Assembly (NCBI GenBank): GCA_008694505.1
Contig: VZDJ01000174.1
Location: 4,199,408 to 4,263,407, forward strand
Direction: 5' to 3'
DNA length: 64,000 nucleotides
DNA from: Cyanoderma ruficeps
Taxonomy: Eukaryota; Chordata; Aves; Passeriformes; Timaliidae
Position 1 is the first letter of the stretch; every line of letters starts with the position of its first letter. Under the pieces are notes generated by a model that was not told where the DNA came from, did no database searches, and was given only the letters and a program-made list of their open reading frames with translations. Made by a program: the position numbers and the translations under genes. This document shows positions 1 through 12,370 of the stretch, piece after piece.

Positions 1-400
1 CCCCCCGCCACCTCCGCTTTCTCTGCGTTGCCCCCCGCCGTCCCCCCCCGGGGCCGAGCGCCGGGACCCGCACGCTGGCCGCGCACGGGGCGGGGCGGGC
101 CGCCGGCGGGGCGCGGGGCCGGGCGGGCGCCGCCGCTGCTGCTGCGCGGCCCGGGGGGGGCGGCCCGGCGCGCCCCGCAACGCAGCGCCCGCAGCCGGCC
201 CGGATCCAGCTCTGACGGTAACGGGGGTCCGGGCACCGGGGAGGTCGGGGGGGGGTGGTTACCGGGCGGGGGCGAGGGGACCGGGGGGCTCCGCCGGCTC
301 CCGGAGCGCAGCGGAGGCGGTGCCGCCGCAGCGCGGTGCCCGGTGGTGCCCGCGGAGCCGCCGGCGCCGGGGCCCGGCTTGCCCGTCGCTACCGGAGAGG
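1..400 (+). promoter_or_regulatory. FAM222A: CpG island, probable FAM222A promoter and non-coding first exon
   Basis: The first 400 bases are extremely rich in G, C and CpG, with several GC-box-like GGGCGG cores, and contrast with the ordinary sequence that follows. In other vertebrates FAM222A starts with a non-coding exon far upstream of its first coding exon, and this is the only island of this strength upstream of that exon here. A GT donor at 218 (GACG then GTAACG) could end exon 1. Exon 1 boundaries and the start site are inferred; no transcript evidence is available, and the island may extend left of the window. Confidence 0.5.
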
Positions 401-3029
401 AATGGGAACAACTTTTGGTTTTTTGGGTTGTTTTTTTTTTTTATCCGATTTTTGATTTTTTTTAATGGCTTTTTGGGTCGCCTGACTCGTAAGTGGAAAT
501 AAAATATCCACGGGTGCCTCCAGGAGGAAAGCTGAGACACTTCCACCGGGAGCCGACCGGGAGCTGCCGCCTTTGCTACGACCCTTTTCTGTCCCTTTTC
601 GCCTGGAAAAAAAAAAAGGGTTTTTTCTCCTCCATCCCGGGCAGGAAAGCGCCCGATCCCACCGCGATACCGGAGCGGGTGGTGGCAGTGCAGGACCCCG
701 CCATGGACCCGGCGCCTGGTGTGGATCCCGCCGGTCACAAAGGAGAGGGAAGAAGGACCCACCCAGCGATGGTTTATTTAACACCCGTCTCCCTGGCTGC
801 CTCCGCCGGGTCAGGAGGCACTGCCGGGGAAAATCCCCTCTGGAAAAAGCTCCGCTGCGGAGGCAGCATCCCTGTGGCATCTTCTGGACTATCGGCGCTG
901 GGAATACGATTCACCGGGGACGAGGCATCGTGGTCCCCGAGAGCTCCTGGGCAGCACGGCTGGGCATCCACCGGGGCGGCCGCCGGCTCCAGCCGGGGAC
1001 GAACGAGCTGTGCCGCCTCTCCGGCTCGGTCCGCGGCAGAAATGAGGTGTTGCCGGTGCCAGCAGCTCAGCCCCAGCGTCCCGATCCAGCTCCGGGGAGA
1101 GCCGTCACATCGTGGAGATTTAATGGCTGGAGAGGCAGGGCCTGGACGCAGCGAGCCGGCGGCGGCACGGCACAGCTCGCTGCAGGGCACGGCTGCAACC
1201 GGGGCTCGGTTCCGGCCCTGCGGGGTATTTCCGAGGAGAGGCAGTGGCAAAGTTTTCCAGCCGTGCTTGGTGTTTGCCAAGGGATGAATTCATTGGCCTT
1301 GGGCAGTGGTGGTTTGCCCGGCTCTGGTTGTCGGGATCTCCGTAGGGAGGTTTTGATACGTATTTATGTGTGTGTATATATGTTTTTATATATATATTTA
1401 TATGTCCATCCTCCTGCTCGGGATGCTCTTGTCCAGAGGCTGCAGGCAGCTTGCCTCGGGTGGGTGGTGAGCTTTCATGGAGGGCAGAGTGGCCGTGGGG
1501 CTCTGCAGGCGATGGGGACAGAGCCACATGGCCTCTCTCTCTCGACAAGGATCATCCGGCGTCGTTCTCGGGATAATTTAGTGGGATTTGGCAGTTTTAC
1601 ACCTTCTCATGCCCCTGTGGTGGGGTTTGACTGCCCGGTGTGCCGGGCACATGTTGCTGGTCAGTGGCCGCACACATGGACATCGCTCTGGTGGGACCCT
1701 GGCTGGCAAAGCTCTCACACCCAGGCTGTGGTGCTGGGGGATGAGGTGGGAAATGTCCCTGGCAGAGGGCACCAGGCATCCTGCGAGGCATTTTTCTTGT
1801 GAAGGATCTATAAAACTTTGAGGAGTGGATCGGTGATGCCGGGGAGCCACGGCATGAGCCGGGTGCGGTTGGGTCAGGCGGCCTCGAAGCCGCGGTGGAA
1901 GGAGAGGGAAGCTCTTGCCGCGGTGCCTTCTGCTGACCTTGTGCGTGGAGCAGGGGAAAGGAAAGCCGTTCCCTGGCTGTGGGAGCACGGCTTGTTTTCC
2001 TAGCTTCAGAAACAGCTTTCCTGCTGGTTTGGGGGTCGGTACCAGTAGGGCACGTTCCTGATGCCGGAGCAGCACCGGCTGTGAGCTGGGCCCTGTTTCA
2101 GCCAAGCGTGTCGTTAAAAATTGGAATATCTCGGTGTGAATATTTACCCTCAGGCTGGAGCAGGGAAGCCCATGGAAGGAGGACATAAGTGGCTGCTGCC
2201 AAGCTGCTGAGGCCGCATCACCTTAGTTTTTTTAGCCCCTCTGGTTGTCTGTTTTATTTGAGCCTGAAATTCGTCCATCCCTGAGCAGGCTGCGGAGGAG
2301 CCCCTTCCCTCCTGGGGCTGGTTTTTAATTGCAGGCTGCTGCCCTGCCCGGGGAAGGGCTCTGCCTCTGGGACAGAGGGTCTCCCGGTCCCACGACCCCA
2401 CGGGGATGATGCCCCCGAGCTGGGTGCCCCGTGCCCGTCGCCGTCCCCGAGGTGCCCCCGCGCTCCCCGCCGTGCGTGCGGCATTAGTGCCGGGCGTTTG
2501 CATCCCTGCCAGGCGGCGGAGTTAATTTTTTGCCTGGAGCGGGTTTCCTGCGTGGCCTCAACTTGTGTGGGAAAATCTGCGGTGGAGCCGGGCAGCCCCG
2601 CTCCCTCTCCGGCGTGATCCTGCGGCACAGGGAGCGCTGGGCTGGGGAATGTGTGGTGGGAGCCAGCCCACCCCAGTCCCCTCCGGCTGTGGGGGTACCA
2701 CGGGCAGGGATGTGGGGTCTTGAGCGTGGAGGGTGATGGCACAAGTCTCCCGGCCCCACAGCTCCATGTGGGGACAGCAGGATATGTGTCCCTGCGTAAG
2801 GTCCTTTGCTGGTGGTGTCTCATCCTGGGATGGAGGGAGTGTGTGTGTGACCCCCCCAAGGATGGGGATGCTGCAGCTGGCGGGGTGGGCCGGGGGCTGC
2901 ACCTGCCGGGACCCCTCTCCCGGCCCCCGCCGACATCTGTGCCGCCGCATGTCCGTCTGCAGCAGGCGCTTGCATGCAAAAATAAGACATTTCTTCTTTC
3001 TCTTCTGCCTGCGCATTCCTCAAAAAGCT
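401..3029. other. FAM222A intron, GC-rich filler
   Basis: No coding exon is supported. The stretch is GC-rich with short homopolymers (T-runs near 420-470, A/T near 605-630) and a TG/TA microsatellite at about 1358-1403. A 409-codon open frame at 573-1802 exists only because stop codons are rare in GC-rich sequence. Confidence 0.55.
1358..1403. repeat. TG/TA microsatellite
   Basis: A short run of alternating TGTG followed by TATATA units interrupted by T-runs. It is an imperfect simple repeat inside the FAM222A intron. Confidence 0.7.
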
Positions 3030-3540
3030 AATATTCATGAAAGGTAATTCAATCAAACCACGATGCCTATCAGCTAATGCAGCAAAGCTGGCGCAGGGGT
3101 GAGAATGGGAGCCAGGAACACAAAAGCCCTGTTTTATTACCTCCTGCTTGCCTGAGAATTGCTTTTCTCCCTCGAGTGAGCCGGCTAAAGCTGGCTTTAT
3201 TATGTTAACCTATTTGCGTGTCAAGAGCTATTGTGCCTCTCTTTATCTGTGTTTGTATTTGCTCGATGCAGGGAATAAAAGGACGAGGCGAAAATGGATG
3301 GCTGGTCAGTGCTCCGCACTCTGGGGGCACTGATTGGTTGCTAAGTGATTTGCATCCCCGGTAATCGCTTTTATCTCGGAAGGATGTCGTGTATAATTAT
3401 AAGCCTACTGACATCTTTTGAAATCTGCCTAATGGGTGTTTTTAATTTACATGGGAAGCAGGGGCTATTTGTGTTGCTCTGATTACAGGTTGGGCGAATA
3501 TATGGGTGAAAATACAGATATTTTCATAGATGCGGGGCAC
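3030..3540. promoter_or_regulatory. AT-rich island in FAM222A intron, candidate conserved non-coding element
   Basis: About 500 bases of AT-rich, non-repetitive sequence sit abruptly in GC-rich surroundings. It carries a POU-type octamer (ATTTGCAT at 3348-3355), an inverted CCAAT just before it, and several TAAT cores. No open frame of coding character is present. This composition is typical of vertebrate conserved enhancers, but conservation cannot be tested here, so regulatory function is inference. Confidence 0.35.
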
Positions 3541-4844
3541 CGGCAGGGATGAGGCTGGGATTTTTGGCAAGTCCCTGTTTGCCTAGGGATGGGTGAAAGA
3601 GCCCAAGCCGCCGTGTGTGAGTTTGGGGTTTAATCCCTCAGCCCAGTGCACAGACTGGTGTACTCCTGGTCACTGGGCTGGTCCTGCAGCCATCCCGTAA
3701 AATAGAACACGAGGTGGGCTCCTGGCTGCTGTCAGAGCCGGCTGGACCCCCAGGGACCCCCCTCTGCAGCCATAGGGGGACTGTACCGCCGAGTCCCCAC
3801 TCCAGCCATCTGTGCCAGCGTCGGGGTGACACACAGAGCTGGCTGTGCCAGCGAGGGGACAGCCTGAGGTTCTTGTTCAGCCCCCTATTCAGGGAGTTCT
3901 GGGGGCTTTGCTGGGAGTACCTGTGGAAATGGTGTCTGGGGGTACCTGTGGAACCATCGAAACCCCAGCTGGGTTCACATGGGATGGGTTCTCACAGCCA
4001 TGGCAAATAAAGCTCCCGAGCACCTGTGCCAGTCCTGGGCACCTGCATCCAGCAGGATCCCAGCTGGGTGGTTTGCTGGAGCTGCTGAGGCATCAACAGG
4101 GTCCAGGGTGAGCTCCCTGTGTTAGGGGCATTGGCAGGGCTCTGGGTGCCTTTCCTGGGCGGGCAGCAGGATGTGGGTGCTCTGAGGGTGGGGTGTGGGT
4201 GCTCTGAGATTGTCCCTTGTGTGCCTGGGTGCAGAGGAGCCACGTGTAGGAAACATCCTGGCGGGAACGCTGGGCTAGCCGTGCCAGTGGCACCCTTGGT
4301 TTGGTGTTTCTGTCTGTGCTATTGGAAAAGCAGAGCTCTTGAGGTGCAGGCAATGGTGATTTGAAGGGTCTTGGGGTCCCCCCAGGGCTCTGTGCACTGG
4401 GACTGGGGCACCCCAAACACACAGAGATCCTGAACTGAGGTTGGTGCTTGTGACACACGCAGGGGCTGGGCTGGGTGAGAGTGTGGGGCAGGACTCGGGG
4501 CAGGTCACCCACGGGGGCAGCTCCAGCCAGCTGCCTCCTTCCTCCTCCTCCAGGAAAGGTCTGGACTGAGCCGCAGGCACGTTCCGGCTCCCTCAGGCTG
4601 CGCACAAGGTGACTCCATCAATTTGCCGGGCTGAGGTGGCTCCGTGGCACACGGTGCCGTGGGCAGCGCTGTGCTGAGCAGGATGGGGTGCAGGGAAACG
4701 CGGGGCACGGGGAAAGTCGATAGAGGTGTGTGCTGGACCCCACATTTTGGAGCCCGAGGTGCTGAGCCCCCCTGCACAGGCAGCCCGATCTCATCCCATC
4801 CCATTCCATCCCAGCCTGTCCCGCTGGCGAGCGAGCGGCGCGGG
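3541..4844. other. FAM222A intron, GC-rich filler
   Basis: Nothing coding is supported. The sequence is GC-rich, non-repetitive and without splice-bounded frames of recognisable protein. Confidence 0.5.
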
Positions 4845-5330
4845 CGCCGCTATTTATGGCTGGCTGTAAACAAACTCCCAATGAAAGAAAGTTAATGACC
4901 TGAGACTGACAGGAGCCTGCTGGGAGTTTTTATAGCCCCTGGGACTCCTTTTGCTAAAGAGAGAATACATCAGCGTTTTAACCCAAAACGGCGAGAGCCC
5001 AGCGCTGCGGGGGCGGGGGGACGGCCCCAGCCTGGGGAGGCGTTTCGGAGGGGCTGGTGCTGGGTTAGGAGGGGGCTTTGGTAGGGGCACCTTGACTGTG
5101 TCTCCCTGCGTGGGACTGGGGTGCCTTTTCAGGAGGCACGTCCCGGCGTCGGGGGCTCTCCAAGGCTTTGCCATCTGCCTCTTGTAGGTCATCTCTCTGC
5201 GCTCCGGGCGAGAGCGGGGGCTGGCTTAGCGTGGCTGGTAACCACACACTAATAAAGCCTTAATACCCTGCAGCGGGGAGATTTCACTGTCAGAGATAAA
5301 TATTCATATTGCTTTCCAATTCAGCCTTGG
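4845..5330. promoter_or_regulatory. Two AT-rich islands flanking a GC-rich core, candidate regulatory elements
   Basis: 4845-4985 contains a forkhead-like TGTAAACAAA at 4865-4874 next to a TATTTATGG element. 5230-5330 holds several TAAT and ATAAATATTCATAT motifs. Between them is GC-rich sequence. Both islands differ sharply in composition from the intron around them. A regulatory role is inferred only from composition and motifs. Confidence 0.3.
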
Positions 5331-5579
5331 CTGCACGACAAGGGCGCCGTGGGGGGAGACGGGAAGGGCTGCGGTGTGGGGTGCTCCGAGCCCCGCTGGC
5401 TGCCCTGCCTGCTCCTGCCTGCCTGGTGTGTTTAATACCGTGCCCTGGCTAATTGTGGGGTGTGAATATCATCCCCAGGGCTCTCAGGGGACAGGATGGG
5501 GAGCGTGGCACAGGGTGCCCCTCTCCCCGTGCTCCCCGCCTCCTCCTTCGCCGCCTCGCACGCGCAGCCTCCATCTGCA

Positions 5580-5690
5580 CGCGACGCTTGATTTACCGAG
5601 AAGAGCTGGCAGTTAAACCTGACAAATTGAAGGCAGTTTTAAGTGGTTCAGGTTAATTAATAGTCAGGGAAGTATCAATTCTTTTTTAAG
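5580..5690. promoter_or_regulatory. Small AT-rich island, candidate non-coding element
   Basis: A 110-bp AT-rich patch with TTAATTAAT (homeodomain-type) cores in the FAM222A intron. Flanks are GC-rich. Function is inferred from composition only. Confidence 0.25.
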
Positions 5691-6600
5691 GGATGCTCTT
5701 GGCTGGCGGGGAGAACAGGAGTTTGACTTTGCCTTTGGAAAGTAACACCGTCTGCACGGGTGGGTGCCCACAGGCAGGGGGATGGAGCCAGGCAGGACAC
5801 TGAGCTTGGTGTCACTGCTCCACTTCTTGTCCCACAGTCTCACATTGCTGTATTTGTGACCCCAGGTTGTTGGTGCTGAGGGAATCGCTGGGGCAGAGAG
5901 GGATAGGGCTGTCCTATGTCCTGGAGTGTGGCCCAAGCTCCACTGCTCATCTCAGTGTCCTTTGTGGCTCTGGTTGTCCTCTCTCCTTGGGGTCTGTGCC
6001 ATGGCTGCAGTGCCAGTGGGTGCAGCTGTGCCAGTAACTAGAGAGATTCATCCATAGCCACCTATAGTGGCACAGCTGGCTGGCTGCAGTGTCCCTGCTC
6101 CCAGGGGTGAGCAGCAGCTTTAAGAGGTTCATGGGGGTCCATCCTGGGCTGGGACTGGGAGCTGATGGGGATGAACTGGAGCAGCATCCACTCCCCTCGG
6201 TTTCTGCACACGTGACCCCTGTGTTCACATCTGCACAGCCTGGGAATGCTGAGGGGGACACAGATTTTTAAAACATCCCAGTGAAAGAAGCTTAAGGTGT
6301 CCTATAAGAAGGAGAGACGAGCTGGCTTTGAGTATTTGCAGCACAGGAAGACTCTGAGCTGCGTGGGAGAAAGTCTCCATGGAACAGGGACCTGAGCAGT
6401 GTCTGTGGTTGTCACACGAGATGCCACAGGGGTGGGCAGCTCCAGGATGTGGCTCAGGGCTGTGTCCCAGGGCAGCACAAACCCTTCATCAGGCCATGTG
6501 CTCTGTCTTTCCCAGCACAGAGCAGGATGCAGGTGGAAGTGGTGGGTTTCCAGCAGCCCTAATTCTTGGGAATATGAGAGATTAAGGTTAGTGACCATTT
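5691..6600. other. FAM222A intron, no feature seen
   Basis: Ordinary mixed-composition intron sequence. I see no splice-bounded coding frame, repeat family or strong motif cluster. Confidence 0.5.
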
Positions 6601-6920
6601 TTTAACTCAATAAAGGGGAAGACAAGCTGGAGTCTGCAGTCCGGAGATATAATTAGTTCGCAGCAGTGGTGCTTTCTTGATTTAGCTTCAGAGAGCAGAA
6701 CAAGACAAGGATGTTATACCCAATTAGCAATAACATACAGCCCGAGCCTCGCTAGGTGAGATAACAAGCCATTTTTATAGCTCTTCTTTACGGACTTTTT
6801 TTTTTTTTGGAAAGAGGGGCAGAAAGAAGAAAAGGACCAAGTCTCCATTTCTTTTCATCACGGAACAATTATTAGTGAGCTCAGAAAACCCAAAGCTGAG
6901 TGATCTGTTGGCCAGTGCAG
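6600..6920. promoter_or_regulatory. AT-rich island, candidate non-coding element
   Basis: AT-rich non-repetitive sequence with ATTAG/TAATT cores and a TTAGCAATAAC stretch, followed by a 12-base T run near 6788. It resembles the other islands in this intron. Regulatory function is unproven. Confidence 0.25.
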
Positions 6921-7980
6921 ATGATAAATCAAACAGCTGGGAGCCGGGCTGAGGCCGTCTCTCCATCCAGCTGGGGGGAGGCTGAGCAGGTGACAGCCGT
7001 GTCCCAGCAAGGACATGGCCAAGGGCCACCCACACACCGTGGATGTGCCCTGGCTGCTGCTGCGAGGCTTTGTGGCACGTGGCCTGGCCGTGCTGCCAGC
7101 GGGGACCTGCTGCAGGTGGGGTGGCCATTGCTGCTGCTCTCCACGTCCCTGGTGGGTCCCCAGCAACGTGACCCCAATGTGTCCCCTGTCAACGTGGTCC
7201 CCAGCGAGGTGACCCTCGCTGTGTCCCCTGCACAGCCCCGGTCAGATGGCAGCTGCCTGCCGTCTGCCAGCTCCTCGGTCCCTTTGTATTGCAGATCGAT
7301 GGGCATCGATTTTTCCTCCCGTGTAAACCTGGCCGGGCCGGGGCTGTGCGGGGTTTTTGTGCACGTCTGGCTCTGTCTGTGCCGTGGTCGGAGCAGCCCG
7401 TGCTGCTCCCCGAGCCCACCCAGCTCCCGCTCGGCTCTGCGGCAGTGAAACCCAAGGACATCCGGAAAAACAGCCTTGTAAAGAGTCGGGAAAACTCGTG
7501 TTTCATTAATCAGCTGTTAATGACGGGCTCTGCTGTTCGGTGGGGTGTTTGCAGTCTCTCTCCTCGCTCCCCAGGGCAGCAGCCCCAGCCCCTCCTGAGG
7601 TACCTGCTGGAGATGGGGCTGTGGCAGCTGGTTTGGGGCACCTGTAGGAGCAGGGTGGGCCAGTGCTTCCCTCAGCCTGGGGACACTCCTGCTGCACACG
7701 GGGCTCAGTGTGGGTGACGTTCTCCCTCCTGATGTTGCCACCCCTCTGGTGGGGCAGAGCCTGGGGATGAAGCAGGAGGCTGCTGCCCCCTCTGTGTCCT
7801 TCCTGTCCCCTCCGTGTCCTTCCTGTCCCCTTGTCAGAGTTTTTACAGCCTGACAGGCAGTGGTGTGGCTGCACGGGACCGTGAGCTCATCCCACCGCAC
7901 CCCAGCCCACCCCGGGGGAGCCGGGCTGGGACATCCCCGCTTGTCCCCACCGGGAGCAGCGGTGGAGCCACTCTCCGGGC
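6921..7980. other. FAM222A intron, GC-rich filler
   Basis: No exon or repeat family is recognised. A short direct repeat of a CCGTGTCCTTCCTGTCCCC-type unit occurs near 7790-7830. Confidence 0.45.
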
Positions 7981-7984
7981 TATT

Positions 7985-8360
7985 AACACCCCGCGATGAT
8001 CATCAGCTCTCGTGTAATCATTAAGACTATTAGAAAGAAATGTTGGCTCGCAGCTCGTGTCAGACTTTCCGTTCTGCTTTGCAAACGCGCACAATTAATG
8101 CCAATCAGGCGGGGGAGGCAGCCAGCTCCGATCCCGGCTGCTCCCAATCCCGGCTGTCAGCTCTCCCCATCCTGCCTGGTACATTTTCATACAATTGCTA
8201 TAAACATCTGAGGGAAACTCCGTGTTCTTCGGCAGCGCTGAGCACTGTTCTCTGTTCCTTTTAATTACTCGGCATTCAGCGGCTCATCCGGCCTCGGTGA
8301 TCGGTGGGGAAAGCAGGGATTTGTAAAACAAATAGAGAAAACTGGAGAGATGCCTTATTT
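7985..8360. promoter_or_regulatory. AT-rich island, candidate non-coding element
   Basis: Begins with a TGATCATCA palindromic stretch followed by GTAATCATTAAGACTATTAG (several homeodomain-type TAAT/ATTA cores) and a CAATTAATGCCAATCA stretch. It is non-repetitive and AT-rich inside GC-rich intron. The role is inferred. Confidence 0.3.
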
Positions 8361-8549
8361 TCCCATTCAGCGGCTGTGTTAGGTTGGGTATGGCTGAATG
8401 AAAAAAAACCGTTTAATTTTTCTTTGTCTTTTTCTTCCTCCCCCCTCCTGAGTTGCTTTCTCTCCACAAGGACACAGCCTGGTCCCTCTCCCCAAGGAAC
8501 CCCAAATCAGGGTGAGCTTGGGAGAAGGGGGGGGGAAGAGCCGGAATTA

Positions 8550-8780
8550 CTTGACCGGATGGTGGTATAATCCTTGTTACAAAAGTACACATCAATTATA
8601 AGAATTCCTCCAGTAATCTTGGAAATCTATCTTTTCTGCTGAACCAGCTCATTAAAGAGCACCATTCATTTCCATCTCTCTGGGTGAGAAGGGTTTAAAT
8701 CTCCAGAGCTTTGTGTTACCAAATAGACTGAGGGTGATGGACTCGCGTTAAATATTAAAAGGAAGAAGTTGATTTTTATT
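8550..8780. promoter_or_regulatory. AT-rich patch, candidate non-coding element
   Basis: AT-rich sequence with CATCAATTATAAG and GTTAAATATTAAAAGG stretches. Composition only; a regulatory role is speculative. Confidence 0.2.
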
Positions 8781-9289
8781 TTTTTCTCCTCTTTCCCCCC
8801 TCCCCGCCCCAGACCGGCAGCACAAAGTGGAAGGAGGGGAGGGTGGGGGGTCCCCACTGTGAGAAGCTTCCCCAGCTGTTGGTGGGCAAGGCAGGGCTGC
8901 GCTCAATGGGTGCCTTTGAGGACCCCCCCTCCCCTCTCTTGGCCTGGGGACCCCTCCAGCTCAGAGGGAGGGAGTGAGGGAGGTTTCCCCAGGCCACCCT
9001 GGCAAGCCCCCGAGCCTGCGCCAGAGCCGGCCGTGGCACAGGCAGGGCTTTTGTGTGCCGGCGGGGCAGTGGGCGGCTGCGGGGTGAGGGACGGGCACAG
9101 AGCTCCTTTGTGTGCAGCTGCAGGATGTGGGATAAGGCCCAGCCATAGGGATGGAGAGCTGGTAGCCAGGGAGGACGAGAGGGTAGTCAGGGATAGGGAG
9201 TGGGACCGAGGACGGAGAGCAGCGGCCGGCCGGGGTCGAGGGCGGCGCGGGGCGATGTGTGCGCTGCGCCGAGGCTCTGTGCAAACATG

Positions 9290-9445
9290 TTAATTTGTTT
9301 TCTTTCTTGCCTCGCCTTTCAGGGTAATTGGTTGCATTTGAAGCCTTTGTGAAAGCCTTTGATTATAGTAATTTCAGCAGCGTGATCTACCCTGGATTCC
9401 TTCGTCAGATTCTTTCACAGCTCCAGCACTTGGGGCTGTAATTAC
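9290..9445. promoter_or_regulatory. AT-rich island, candidate non-coding element
   Basis: Contains ATGTTAATTTG, GGTAATTGGTTGCAT and TGATTATAGTAATTTC stretches and ends at a CTGTAATTACGG palindrome-like core. This density of TAATT cores is unusual for the GC-rich flanks. Function is inferred. Confidence 0.3.
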
Positions 9446-10349
9446 GGAGTGGAGCGCGCCCGGCTGCCGAGTGTGGGGCAGCTGGACGGGGCACCATGGC
9501 CATGGGAGCACAGGGACTGTCACTGCAGAGGACAATCAAACCCCTGGGAGGAGGCAGGAGCAAGCCAGGGAAGGGACAGGAGCTGTGATGGGGAGCTTTG
9601 GTCTCTGAGTTTGTTGGGTCTCAGCTGGAGACGTGGATGCTGAGAGTGCCCATGGTGTCGTTGCCCATGCTGGGGTTGGCTCCTGGCTTGTTGGGGTCCA
9701 AAGTGCTTTTAATTGCTGCTCTGTGGAGCCATTTGGCTTTTCTGCTGGCTGATCCCAGCTCTGGGCTGGGACTAAATCCCATGAGCATCCCAAGCTCCAT
9801 CCGTGATGGACAGCTCCCCCAAGCCCCTGTTCCCCACCCGTGTGCGGGAGGAAGGCACGGCACGACCGTGTCAGATCACTGAGGCTTTGCTTTGAGGACC
9901 TGATGCCACATCCGAGGGGACACGTCCGTACATGTCTGGCAGGACCTGGCAGATCCTGCCCTCCCGCTGCGTGCTGGCCCTGCCAGGACCTCAGTGCATG
10001 CAGCCTGGGCTGAGCCCTGCCAAAAACACCGACGGCACCCGAGCGGGGCCCTGACCTTTGCTAACGGGGCCTCTACCCCCCTCGCTCCTGGCATTTTGTT
10101 CCCAGTGCCACGTAATGACCTTCTCGGCAGCGCCGTGCCAGCGTCTGCCACTTCCAATTACCCACGGCTGCTCGGCGCCCGCCGCAGCACGCCGGGTCCC
10201 TCCCTCCCTGGCAGGATGGCAGCGGGGGAGGGGGGATGCTGCACTCTGATCCCCCATCCTCCTGTCTCAGGGAGCCTCAGGAGCCCCCCCAACAGCACCC
10301 AGGGCTCCGGGTTCCTGCCCCGGGGTGCTGGAGGCGCTTGGCTTTCCAG
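9446..10349. other. FAM222A intron, no feature seen
   Basis: GC-rich intron without recognisable exon, repeat or motif cluster. Confidence 0.5.
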
Positions 10350-10560
10350 AATCATTATTAACCTGTTCGAGAGCTGTTCCCGCTCGCAGCGAAAATAGAT
10401 CTTTAATCTCTGCCCAAAATAGCTCATTTGATGAGAGGCCTCCTTAAAGCTGACACATAAATTTAACCAGGCCGCCCGAGCCCTGCACGGGGACGTCTGC
10501 AAATGCTCAACAGCACTCGAATTGTTGGGTTTTTTTAAATTCCATCCTTACGGACACATC
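10350..10560. promoter_or_regulatory. AT-rich island, candidate non-coding element
   Basis: Contains CATTATTAACC, AAATAGATCTTTAATC and ACATAAATTTAACC stretches in an otherwise GC-rich intron. Non-coding; function inferred. Confidence 0.25.
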
Positions 10561-11049
10561 TGATACCTTATTTCTTCCATAGGGTCTTTGGAACTGCGCA
10601 GGAGGTGATTTGCCCTGCCCTGTCCCAGTTCCTTTGGCCCTGGTTGTGAGCAAAAGGTTATTTTGGGGTATTTTTTGATGTTGACTTTCTTGAACAGTCC
10701 AAGAAGTTTCTCCTTGGAGCTGCCACAAAAGCAGAAACCTCATTTCTGGGTGGGCTGGGAGAGATATGAGATGCTGCTGTAGGATGCCAGCAGTGAGGGT
10801 CCTGGCCAGTGCCACTCTGTCCCTGGCACTGTGCCACAACTGGTGGGCTCTGTTACCATCCTGTTGTCACAGCAGCCTAAAAAAGTGGGAAACAGGGATG
10901 CTCAGGGTGTCAGAGCTCTGCTCAGTGCTGGGCCCAGGGCTCGTCCCAGCGCCTTCCCAGCATTTCCACAGAGCTTGGGCTGGGAAAAGCCACTTGGCTG
11001 CTCTGGGTTTCTCCCCCTGCCCCCCACAGTCCCCACATCCCAGCGAGAC

Positions 11050-11290
11050 CCCGAGCGGCAAAATAATCACTTCCAGCATCATTATCCGTCGCAAACCCCA
11101 GCTTCCAATTTTAATCAGAGGAGCTGGTGTTGCTTTAAGATCTGCGGGTTTTAAAGATCACAAGAGGGGTTAGAGAAAATTACCCTTGACTCTTACATGC
11201 TAATGTAATCTCTAACCAGATCTGCAGCACTGCAGCTAAAATTGCTTTTTAGATTAACATTTAATTATTAACAGGGCCCCCTGAAAGGCC
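11050..11290. promoter_or_regulatory. AT-rich island, candidate non-coding element
   Basis: Dense AT-rich motifs (AATAATCAC, CATTATCCG, AATTTTAATCAG, TTTAATTATTAACAG) over about 240 bases, flanked by GC-rich sequence. It is one of the clearer island candidates. Conservation with other birds and mammals would decide. Confidence 0.35.
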
Positions 11291-12255
11291 CGGGGCTGGA
11301 GCACGTGGAGGGGAGCGGATTAGCCGGGCGGGATGAGGGAAGGTCGGGCAAGGGAAGGTCATGGGGTGACCGACGGTGACAAAACTTTGGGTTTTATTTT
11401 ACCTGATGCTCCCCGTGGTTCACAGTGGGGTGACCTTTCTGTGCTCACCCCTTGTAGGGCTGAGCTGTGGCATCCCTGCATCCCCTCCACCCTAAATCTG
11501 GATGGGCGATGCAGTGCCGGGCAGCAGCAGCAGCCAAAATCCCGCTTGCCCTGCAATGGGGTGGGCATCCACTGTGTGCAGAGGGGAATCCTTCCTCCTC
11601 TGGCACCTGCTCACCCTCGCCATAGGATGGGAAATCAGTGTCCGTGGGTGGTGGTGGCACGGGGAGTGGTGAGAGGGAGCTCTGATGTCCCTGGGGCTGT
11701 GAGGAAGGGGAGTTCCCTGCTGGTGTGGTTGGATTCTCCTCTGTCCCTGGAGGGACGAGGGACAAGGGTGTTCCCAGTTGTACTTTGGGTGTACTCTGTA
11801 TGCCAGGGGCCAGTGAGGGCTTTTGTTTTGTTTCTCTGTTTGCTGCCAACCTTGGCCTCACCCTGTGCAGTCTGTGTGTCCGTCTGGCACCGTCAGGAGC
11901 CTCCTGTGCCTCTCCCAGCTGGGGTGACCTGTCACTTCCTGTCCTTGTGCCAAACTCAGTGCTGGCTTTTAATAGCCAGGGGGGACATGGCCATGGTGTG
12001 ACTCAAACAGCTTTGCAGCATCCCTAATCCTGCCCCCCTTTCCTCTCCTAACCCCAAAAACTTCTTTTTTATGGGATTGCACCCCAATAACAGCCGGGGA
12101 AGGACCCGGACTTCTTCCACCACAGCCTGGATGGTGACCAAGACCTTGTCCCTCACCGTCCCTGCCCTGTCACAGCTCGGCAGCTGCACAGACCCACTTC
12201 AGGCTCAGACTTTAAAAGTTCCTTTTTTCTTCTCTCCCCCCTCCCGTCACATTTT

Positions 12256-12370
12256 CTTTTATCTAAATCCTCGCCTGCGAAAGCCTCTATCGACAGCTGC
12301 GCTGGCCTTATCTCGCTGGAGGGACCTTCGCAGGGCTCTCGGAGGAGATAAGCCCGACTTATCAGCTGCT
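12256..12370. promoter_or_regulatory. Cluster of GATA motifs and E-boxes
   Basis: Within 115 bases there are four GATA-type hexamers: TTATCT at 12259, TTATCT at 12308, AGATAAG at 12346 and CTTATCAG at 12358. There are also two CAGCTG E-boxes, at 12294 and 12363; the last GATA site and E-box overlap by three bases. GATA plus E-box spacing of this kind is known from blood and endothelial enhancers. Here it is only a motif observation inside the FAM222A intron, and chance occurrence is possible. Confidence 0.3.

Noticed and set aside
573..1802. 409-codon open frame on the plus strand near the window start
   Set aside because: GC-rich sequence lacks stops by chance; the peptide is compositionally odd, has no recognisable domain, crosses a TG/TA microsatellite, and is matched by equally long frames on the other strand.
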